This document shows, piece after piece, positions 13,579 to 18,519 of a stretch of 18,519 bases of DNA. Every line of letters begins with the position of its first letter. The stretch's first letter is position 1. The stretch is taken from positions 1 to 18,519 of the forward strand of contig CAZTDD010000132.1 of NCBI GenBank assembly GCA_964612675.1. Reading direction: 5' to 3'. The DNA is from CAZTDD01 sp964612675. GTDB lineage: Bacteria > Hinthialibacterota > Hinthialibacteria > Hinthialibacterales > JAKPRU01. Under the pieces are notes generated by a model. The model had not been told where the DNA came from. It was given only the letters and a program-made list of their open reading frames with translations, and ran no database searches. Position numbers and translations under genes: made by a program.

Positions 13579-15486
13579 ATGGTCGAGTCTTCTAAGAAGA
13601 ACCATTGGTCCTGGATCACCGCTGAGGAGATTCGCAGTGGTTTCCTGCCCCCAAATCTCCGTTTCCTGCGTCGATATCGTCCTCAGATAGTCGACCAGGT
13701 ATCCGCAGCGCTGACGAGCGGAGAGGCGCTGTACGGATACTCGACGGGCCGCGCAGGTATCGGGGCAATTCGATACCGTGCCGGGGATAGCTGGTCTTTG
13801 TGGACCGAATATGAGCAGAGTCCTGTTTCGGCTCTCTCCGAGTCGGCAAAGTCGGCCCTCCAAAATGCGGACCTCCTCTATCTGATTGGATTGGGACTAG
13901 GGACGGTTGCGCGAAGTGCTTTTCAAAAGACTCGAGGCAGGAACAAGGGAATCGTCATTGTGGAGCCCAGTCCCGAGTTCCTGTTGGCGGCGATGGCATC
14001 GGGGGACCTGCGCGACGTGCTTTCGTCGGGCCAGGTTTTCATTGCCGTGGGACAGACCTGGGAGAACCAGCTATACGAGATCATCGATCAACATCACCTG
14101 ACCGCTGCTGCGGCAGCGGCGGTGCGACCCGCCATCGAGCCTGCCGGGTATTGGGGCGAACATGTTTTTCCTCTTGTTGTTGCCCAGATTCGCCAGATCG
14201 TCGCGCAGCTCCAACCCCAACTTCAAAGGCGTCTCGATCGATACATTCAGAGTCGGAAAGGTCCGTCTTACCGCCCGGGTCGCACAATATGGGCTTTCCA
14301 GGACAGCCGGGGCGTGGCGTCTTACAGCCTGATTCAAACAGTCCTATTGCGGACGTTGTTCTATCATCTCCGACGGTTGGGATGGATCGTTCGGTACACG
14401 CGACTGCGTGACGGTTGCTACTATCCGAATTATTACCGAATCTGGGAGATGGCGCGCGCACAGCCGGACATTTTGTTTTTCTGTAACGAAGCCCCTGCGT
14501 TCGAATTTGTGCTTGGTTCGCAGTTGGCCCGTTCGCTGAGGGTTCCGAAGGTAGTGTGGCATGCCGACGATCCCTTTTATTGTCAACATCTCTATCTGCG
14601 GCACGGAATGCGAGAAGACGAGTTTTATCTGGCGGCGGATTACGGTTGGCTGGAGCAATTGAGGAAATACGGAGCCCGGAACCGTCTAGGGTTTATGCCC
14701 GGGGGGGCGACTGTGAACCGGCCAGGGAAACGTTCTAAAGAAAAAGCGCACCCTATTGTGTTTGTCGGACAAATCCGCGATTCATCGAAGTTCTTCGCAC
14801 GTATACCGTCAGCGCAACGCGATTTCTGCGAGGCGGTAATCCAAGACAAAATCGCCAATCCCCGTGTTTCGTTGGCCACAATTATGAGTCGATACCCGTT
14901 TCCAGGTGGGCAACCGGGCGAGGATGTGATGGACGAGATTCGTCAGAAGATTCTCTGGGAGGCAAACAGCCGTCACCGGTTGAACGTCGCAAAGGAGCTC
15001 GAAGACGTTGGATTGGTGATTTACGGGAACTCAGCGTGGTTGAAGCGATTGCCGTCCGGGCCGAATCGGGATCAATTTCGAGGGACCATACCATTCAAGA
15101 AGCTTCCGCTGCTCTATCGGAACGCTCTGGTGACGCTCAATATTCATAGCTTACAAACATACACTTGCCTGAACGTTCGGGATTTCGATGTTCCTGCGAG
15201 TGGGGGATTTTTGTTATCGGATTGGGTCCCGCGTGTCGAGGAGTTTTTCAGACCGGCATTGGCCGATGATTTGCCTCCCCGCTCAGATTCCGATGAGGAG
15301 ATTTTCCTTTATCGAAACGTCGGCGAGCTCCGTCGAGTCGCAGAATTCTTCATCGAGCATCCGGATGCACGCATTCCATTTATCGAGCGTGCGCGCAGCC
15401 GTGTGCTCCGGGATCATACCTACGCGCGGCGCGCCGCGGCGTTATCGCAGCTCTTCGAGCGGCTGATTGAGCGCAAGAGCGAGTGA
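13579..15486 (+). CDS. Two-part glycosyltransferase: Maf-like N-terminal region, CgeB-like C-terminal half (paralogue)
   Basis: A 635-residue cytoplasmic protein with the same build as the 603-residue enzyme at 8876-10687. The N-terminal part has the Maf/DUF115-like Rossmann start DLLYLIGLGLGTVARSAF at residues 98-115, followed by IVIVEPSPEFLLAAM (125-139) and a DLRDVLSSGQVFIAVG strand (143-158). A CgeB-like glycosyltransferase follows from about residue 235: KVVWHADDPFYC (324-335), PIVFVGQIRDS (392-402), LVIYGNSAW (479-487), then LVTLNIHSLQTYTCLNVRDFDVPASGGFLLSDW (517-549) and DHTYARRAAAL near the end. Glu/Asp-rich GGFLL and NLN/TLN positions match the paralogue, though overall identity looks low. 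The ATG has only GAAGG about 15 bases upstream, so initiation may be weak. It is divergent from the sigma gene. Flagellar protein glycosylation is the likely role; sugar and acceptor cannot be read. Confidence 0.8.
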   Translation: MVESSKKNHWSWITAEEIRSGFLPPNLRFLRRYRPQIVDQVSAALTSGEALYGYSTGRAGIGAIRYRAGDSWSLWTEYEQSPVSALSESAKSALQNADLLYLIGLGLGTVARSAFQKTRGRNKGIVIVEPSPEFLLAAMASGDLRDVLSSGQVFIAVGQTWENQLYEIIDQHHLTAAAAAAVRPAIEPAGYWGEHVFPLVVAQIRQIVAQLQPQLQRRLDRYIQSRKGPSYRPGRTIWAFQDSRGVASYSLIQTVLLRTLFYHLRRLGWIVRYTRLRDGCYYPNYYRIWEMARAQPDILFFCNEAPAFEFVLGSQLARSLRVPKVVWHADDPFYCQHLYLRHGMREDEFYLAADYGWLEQLRKYGARNRLGFMPGGATVNRPGKRSKEKAHPIVFVGQIRDSSKFFARIPSAQRDFCEAVIQDKIANPRVSLATIMSRYPFPGGQPGEDVMDEIRQKILWEANSRHRLNVAKELEDVGLVIYGNSAWLKRLPSGPNRDQFRGTIPFKKLPLLYRNALVTLNIHSLQTYTCLNVRDFDVPASGGFLLSDWVPRVEEFFRPALADDLPPRSDSDEEIFLYRNVGELRRVAEFFIEHPDARIPFIERARSRVLRDHTYARRAAALSQLFERLIERKSE

Positions 15487-15637
15487 ATTTAAAATCACGG
15501 GTTACGCGGATATCGCCGAAATAGCTACAGTTCAACTTTTCCGTACAACCCTTTCTAGGTGACAAACTCGAAACGGACATTTCTTCTGTGCCAATTCACT
15601 CTGGCGGACAACGACTCACAGCAAGAGGGTTGGCTTT

Positions 15638-15681
15638 CTGTTAATCGGATATGCCCTATCTGTTGATCGGATATGCCCTAT
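15638..15681. repeat. 22-bp tandem repeat, probable brnTA operator
   Basis: Two adjacent 22-base copies (15638-15659 and 15660-15681) differ at one base (CTGTTAATC versus CTGTTGATC); each continues GGATATGCCCTAT. The 22-base period is about two DNA turns, so two protein dimers would bind the same face. The second copy contains the -35 box of the brnT promoter, as expected of an autoregulatory operator. The operator role is inference. Confidence 0.65.
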
Positions 15682-15690
15682 AGGTATATT
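15663..15690 (+). promoter_or_regulatory. Probable brnT promoter, nearly leaderless
   Basis: TTGATC (15663-15668) and TATATT (15685-15690) are 16 bases apart. Transcription would begin around 15697, so the brnT ATG at 15700 would lie almost at the 5' end. No ribosome binding site precedes that ATG. Confidence 0.55.
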
Positions 15691-15699
15691 AGCTATATC

Positions 15700-15969
15700 A
15701 TGGAATTTGAGTTCGATCCCCGGAAGAGTTCCAGGAACAAGAAGAAACATGGAATCGATTTCGTGGAAGCTCAGGAATTATGGGAAGACGGGAACCTCAT
15801 TGAAATTCCCGCGAGAACCACTAACGAAGCACGAATTGTCGTGATAGGAAAAGCCTTCGGAAAGCACTGGTCGGGGATCATTACGTATCGCAAACAAAAG
15901 ATTCGGTTGATCTCTGTGCGGCGGTCCCGACCGGAGGAGGTTGCACTTTATGAAAAGCACGAATGCTAA
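15700..15969 (+). CDS. brnT: BrnT-type toxin (RelE-like fold RNase)
   Basis: An 89-residue BrnT family toxin, expected to be a ribonuclease that blocks translation and is held by the BrnA antitoxin. Family marks are FEFDPRKSSRNKKKHGIDFVEAQELWED at the N-terminus, ARIVVIGKAFGKHWSGIITYR in the middle, and the C-terminal IRLISVRRSRPEEVALYEKH, matching the RxISxRxA...E...Y pattern. The frame is open from 15673, but the ATG at 15700 gives the family N-terminus; the earlier ATG lies inside the operator-like repeat and before the promoter. It overlaps the antitoxin gene by 20 bases. The toxin-first order matches known brnTA loci. No ribosome binding site is visible, which would limit toxin output. 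Confidence 0.9.
   Translation: MEFEFDPRKSSRNKKKHGIDFVEAQELWEDGNLIEIPARTTNEARIVVIGKAFGKHWSGIITYRKQKIRLISVRRSRPEEVALYEKHEC
15933..15940 (+). promoter_or_regulatory. Strong ribosome binding site of brnA
   Basis: GGAGGAGG inside brnT, 9 bases before the ATG at 15950. It selects this ATG over the TTG at 15941 and contrasts with brnT, which has no such site, giving more antitoxin than toxin. Confidence 0.75.
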
Positions 15970-16192
15970 CGATCTGGAGAAGCGATTTGACGCGAACGAA
16001 GATGTCACTCCGATGCTCGATCTATCAAAAGCTCGACGACCGAAACACGATCAAAAACGAGTCAACGTCGATTTCCCCCTCTGGATGATTCAGTCTCTTG
16101 ACCGAGAGGCAAAACGACTCGGTGTGCCCCGACAGTCCCTGATCAAACTCTGGGTTGCAGAACGTCTAGAACAGAGAGCGAGTATTTCTTAG
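15950..16192 (+). CDS. brnA: BrnA-type antitoxin, ribbon-helix-helix (CopG-like)
   Basis: An 80-residue antitoxin. Residues about 1-35 form a charged toxin-binding part. From KRVNVDFPLWMIQSLDREAKRLGVPRQSLIKLWVAERLE the protein shows a CopG/ribbon-helix-helix pattern: one strand (RVNVDFP), a first helix and a second helix with the Gly-x-Pro-Arg turn. Such proteins bind the toxin and repress the operon as dimers. The gene overlaps brnT by 20 bases with a strong ribosome binding site at 15933-15940. It is followed by a GC-rich hairpin at 16203-16226. This subfamily of CopG antitoxins is often found with BrnT toxins. The probable operator is the 22-bp tandem repeat at 15638-15681. Confidence 0.85.
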   Translation: MKSTNANDLEKRFDANEDVTPMLDLSKARRPKHDQKRVNVDFPLWMIQSLDREAKRLGVPRQSLIKLWVAERLEQRASIS

Positions 16193-16202
16193 GGTATCAG
16201 AC

Positions 16203-16226
16203 CGCGTGGCCGCGCTGCGGCACGCG
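16203..16226. repeat. GC-rich hairpin after brnA
   Basis: CGCGT (16203-16207) and GCCGC (16209-16213) pair with GCGGC (16217-16221) and ACGCG (16222-16226), with one bulged G and a GCT loop. No T-run follows, so it is not a clear intrinsic terminator; it may stall or protect transcripts between brnA and the next gene. Confidence 0.5.
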
Positions 16227-16262
16227 ATTCATAGGTGCAGACTCCATTCGAGGTACATATTC

Positions 16263-17132
16263 ATGACTATTCAACAACAATTGATGCGCTCTTTGTGTTG
16301 CCTTTCTCTTGTCGTCTTTTTCTCCTGTGAAACGATCGACAAAGTGACGAGCTCAATCCAGCGCCCGACAGCCAAAGTCAAAGGCGTTCACCTCACCGAC
16401 TTGAACCTGGATTCTGCAACTGTGGCGTTTGACGTCGATGTGAAGAATCCGTATCCGGTCTCGCTGCCTCTCATGAATCTCGACTATGGCCTGGCAAGTG
16501 GAGGCGAGCGGTTCTTATCGGGCGAGGCGGATATTCAGGATGTGATTCCCGCACAGCAATCGAAGGTGTTTTCAGTGCCGGTCAATGTGCGATTCACGGA
16601 ACTCCTCGGTGTTCTGACACGAGTTAAACCGGGCTCGATTGTGCCCTACCGTGCGGACCTTGGATTGTCGGTCGATGCACCGAAAGCCGGTGCGCTCCGT
16701 CTTCCGATGAGTACGGCAGGCGAGCTACCCATACCCGCAATCCCCGATGTGAAACTCGAACAGATTCGATGGGAGGAACTGTCTCTTCAGGCGGTCGAAG
16801 GCGTGATGCGGCTTCAGGTCGTGAATCGAAACGAGTTTCCTGTCGATCTGTCGAAACTCTCCTACGCTCTCTCGTTGAGCGATATGGATGTCGCCAGCGC
16901 CGGCGTCAATCAGCAGATGGAACTCGCGGGGAACGGCGGTAGCGGTGTGTTGGAGATTCCGATATCTTTTTCCGCACGGAATCTCGGACTTGCGGCGATC
17001 AAAATGTTGACCGGATCGGACACGCTGTACGAACTCGAAGGGATCATCGATACGAGCACGCCTTTCGGTCCGATGACGTTCCCTCTCGATTCAAAAGGGC
17101 ATGTTCCTTTGAAACAGGACGATTCGAAATAG
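16263..17132 (+). CDS. Lipoprotein with two LEA14/WHy domains
   Basis: A 289-residue probable lipoprotein. The signal peptide ends in a hydrophobic stretch (LCCLSLVVFFSC) with Cys22 as the likely lipidated residue. Two copies of a LEA_2 (LEA14, WHy) beta-sandwich follow. The first is at about 35-150: VKGVHLTDLNLDSATVAFDVDVKNPYPVSLPL with the typical V-x-NP-Y/N-P turn. The second is at about 160-285: LEQIRWEELSLQAVEGVMRLQVVNRNEFPVDL. Proteins of this kind are stress- or desiccation-linked and sit in membranes or the periplasm in bacteria; the role here is unknown. ATG 16263 has GAGGT 8 bases upstream. The gene precedes the exported protein gene by 52 bases and may be co-transcribed with it. 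Confidence 0.8.
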   Translation: MTIQQQLMRSLCCLSLVVFFSCETIDKVTSSIQRPTAKVKGVHLTDLNLDSATVAFDVDVKNPYPVSLPLMNLDYGLASGGERFLSGEADIQDVIPAQQSKVFSVPVNVRFTELLGVLTRVKPGSIVPYRADLGLSVDAPKAGALRLPMSTAGELPIPAIPDVKLEQIRWEELSLQAVEGVMRLQVVNRNEFPVDLSKLSYALSLSDMDVASAGVNQQMELAGNGGSGVLEIPISFSARNLGLAAIKMLTGSDTLYELEGIIDTSTPFGPMTFPLDSKGHVPLKQDDSK

Positions 17133-17184
17133 ACTTTGTTAAGATCGGTTGCGTGAGTCAAACGAAGGCCCAGTTAAACAAAGT
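17133..17184. repeat. Inverted repeat filling the gap before the exported protein gene
   Basis: ACTTTGTT (17133-17140) and AACAAAGT (17177-17184) are perfect inverted repeats flanking the 36-base centre, and the second arm ends directly at the ATG. It has no T-run and does not look like a terminator. It could hide the translation start by folding; this is speculative. Confidence 0.4.
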
Positions 17185-18066
17185 ATGATGAAAACCCGTC
17201 CGTCTTTTCCACAGATTCTCGCAACAGTATGCATTTTGACCGCACTCTCGATTCTGGGAACGTGTATCTCCCAGGAAACCGACTCCCCGTGGAGAATCGA
17301 GCGCGTATCGGCGAAAGAAGACCAAAAAGAGACTTCGTCCTCATCTACGTCGCAGCAAGAGTCTTCTTCTTCCCCCTCGACCGACTCGACCGAAAGCCGT
17401 CAGACACAACCCGAGCGGCAAGAGACCGAGAGCGTGAGCGAACCGGATAAGGTGTCGACCGATTCTCCCGGCTGGCATCGGAACATCGTCGCAACCTATT
17501 TCGACATCGCCGCCTATCCGACACAACAGACAGCGTGGAACGACGTAGATCCACTTGGCGAAGAGAACCCATATTATCTGGCGTTGCCATTTAATAATCA
17601 GGTACCCGGATATCGAGACTACGGTCCCTGCAAGAATCGCTGGGTCGAGCTGGTCGAAGTACGTTCCGGGACACGTGCGTTCGGTCAGTGGGAGGATGTC
17701 GGTCCCTGGTTTGTGAATGATGTGCAGTATGTGTTCGATGAGAGCGGAGCGACGCGGCCGTTCGCGGAAGAGAACGTGGGAGAGAAGTGGAACATTTATC
17801 GTGAAACACGAGGGGAAGGTGTGCGCCGACCACGCAAGATACTCAACAAAGCGGGCATCGATCTATCGCCGTTACTGATCCAGGCACTTGGTATCGATGG
17901 GAAAGGCCGTGTTCACTGGCGTTTTGTTGAAGCGGATGCCGTCGAGCCGGGACCGTGGAAAGAGAAAATCTCAACAACACCGCCTCATTACCGCAAGGCC
18001 TTCTATTTCTACCTTGGCGAACGATATCGACCGTGGGAGCTGACCACCACGCGATTCAAACGGTAG
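17185..18066 (+). CDS. Exported protein with Ser/Gln/Glu-rich linker and probable double-psi beta-barrel domain
   Basis: A 293-residue envelope protein of unconfirmed function. The N-terminal hydrophobic segment (about 8-26) is a signal peptide; Cys27 in SILGTC could be lipidated, although Thr before it is unusual. Residues about 45-95 are a low-complexity linker rich in Ser, Gln and Glu. The C-terminal domain (about 100-290) contains ATYFDIAAYPTQQT, NPYYLALPFNN, YGPCKNRWVELVEV, GQWEDVGPWFVNDVQYVF and IDLSPLLIQALGI...GRVHWRFVE. The DVGP and D-x-S segments resemble the double-psi beta-barrel of RlpA/expansin-like proteins, so peptidoglycan or sugar binding is possible. The frame is open back to a TTG at 17149, but ATG 17185 (or 17188) gives a proper signal peptide; no clear ribosome binding site is seen. 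Confidence 0.65.
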   Translation: MMKTRPSFPQILATVCILTALSILGTCISQETDSPWRIERVSAKEDQKETSSSSTSQQESSSSPSTDSTESRQTQPERQETESVSEPDKVSTDSPGWHRNIVATYFDIAAYPTQQTAWNDVDPLGEENPYYLALPFNNQVPGYRDYGPCKNRWVELVEVRSGTRAFGQWEDVGPWFVNDVQYVFDESGATRPFAEENVGEKWNIYRETRGEGVRRPRKILNKAGIDLSPLLIQALGIDGKGRVHWRFVEADAVEPGPWKEKISTTPPHYRKAFYFYLGERYRPWELTTTRFKR

Positions 18067-18126
18067 AGTACTTTTGGCACGGTTACCCGCTGATCGATAT
18101 TCGCACTCCTAGGGAGGTGGTGGATC

Positions 18127-18306
18127 ATGGAAGCACAACAGTTTAAGGTGATGGAATGGTTGCGCAGAATCAGAGATGAACATGGTCAGGCTGTTCAGGA
18201 CGCCTCTCATGAGGAGATCCTGGAAGAGACAAGAATTATGGCCGAGGCGATGAAAGAGCGAATCGAGAAGCGCAAGAAAAGCCATGATTCGCATATTCCA
18301 CGGTAA
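18127..18306 (+). CDS. Small helical protein of antitoxin-like appearance
   Basis: A 59-residue gene with a strong start: GGAGGTGG at 18113-18120 precedes the ATG by 6 bases. The product is highly charged and helical, starting FKVMEWLRRIRDEHGQAVQDASHEEILEETR and ending in a Lys/Arg-rich tail. The pattern of a short helix, IRDE..., an S-x-EE-I segment and a long basic helix resembles small VapB-like antitoxins that are usually followed by a toxin gene. In the 213 bases to the window end I see no such gene, so this may be an orphan antitoxin or unrelated. It follows the exported protein gene by 60 bases on the same strand. Confidence 0.6.
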   Translation: MEAQQFKVMEWLRRIRDEHGQAVQDASHEEILEETRIMAEAMKERIEKRKKSHDSHIPR

Positions 18307-18498
18307 TCAAGTTATCCTCGTTGGCAATTATCGCAGAACGCGTTTAGACGGTTTCGATACTCCTCGTGCTTCGGTCTCGTCCGCAAGAAAATGGAATTCC
18401 CTTATTCGGATTCTCTTTTGACCTGATATAAGGGATAAGGACACGGTACAGTCCGATAGTCTTCGATCCTAAAATCGGCAGTTGAAACCCGAGCGCGG

Positions 18499-18519
18499 TT
18501 CCTGAGCCCGTCGAAGGGC
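18499..18519. repeat. Dispersed-repeat-like sequence at the right edge
   Basis: The last bases, TTCCTGAGCCCGTCGAAGGG, match from memory a CCTGAGCxxGTCGAAGG motif seen repeatedly in intergenic DNA of many bacteria. It may continue beyond the edge. The preceding stretch 18307-18498 holds no supported gene. Confidence 0.45.

Noticed and set aside
18284..18421. 45-codon plus-strand frame after the small antitoxin-like gene, considered as its toxin
   Set aside because: No PIN, RelE or other toxin motif, no ribosome binding site of its own, and too short for a toxin.

Overview
The window looks like chromosomal DNA of a Gram-negative, flagellated bacterium from a poorly sampled lineage. Three lipid A/Kdo genes (lpxK, waaA and an LpxL-type acyltransferase) point to an outer membrane with lipopolysaccharide. 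fliD and fliS show a flagellum. I cannot assign a phylum from the sequence alone. There are no rRNA, tRNA, CRISPR or transposase genes.

Left part (1-5650). A minus-strand block carries a UPF0175 antitoxin, a DUF3368/PIN-type toxin and tgt (queuosine tRNA modification), overlapping or nearly touching and apparently read from one promoter near 2090. Upstream, also on the minus strand, waaA and lpxK overlap by 4 bp. A LpxL-type acyltransferase is transcribed divergently from waaA and ends in a terminator that also serves the flagellar genes arriving from the other side.

Middle (5684-15486). A minus-strand series runs, in transcription order: alternative sigma-70 factor, YvyF-like zinc-ribbon protein, degenerate PD-(D/E)XK-like protein, CgeB-type glycosyltransferase, fliD, fliS. 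A second glycosyltransferase of the same unusual build (Maf/DUF115-like N-terminal region plus CgeB-like C-terminal half) is read divergently from the sigma gene. The arrangement suggests a flagellar filament assembly and glycosylation region, possibly with its own sigma factor. The fliD product is long because of extra flagellin/hook 'IN' repeats, and the fliS product carries a long Pro/Ala/Gln tail.

Right part (15487-18519). A brnT-brnA toxin-antitoxin pair sits behind a 22-bp tandem repeat that overlaps its promoter. Then come a lipoprotein with two LEA14/WHy domains, an exported protein with a probable double-psi beta-barrel domain, and a 59-residue helical protein of antitoxin-like appearance. 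Short palindromic sequences lie at both window edges and at the 3' end of tgt; they look like dispersed intergenic repeats.

The best candidates for something undescribed are the paired Maf-like/CgeB fusion glycosyltransferases around the sigma/flagellar cluster, the sigma factor with altered promoter-reading residues, the nuclease-like protein without its catalytic Glu and Lys, and the toxin-antitoxin-tgt operon.
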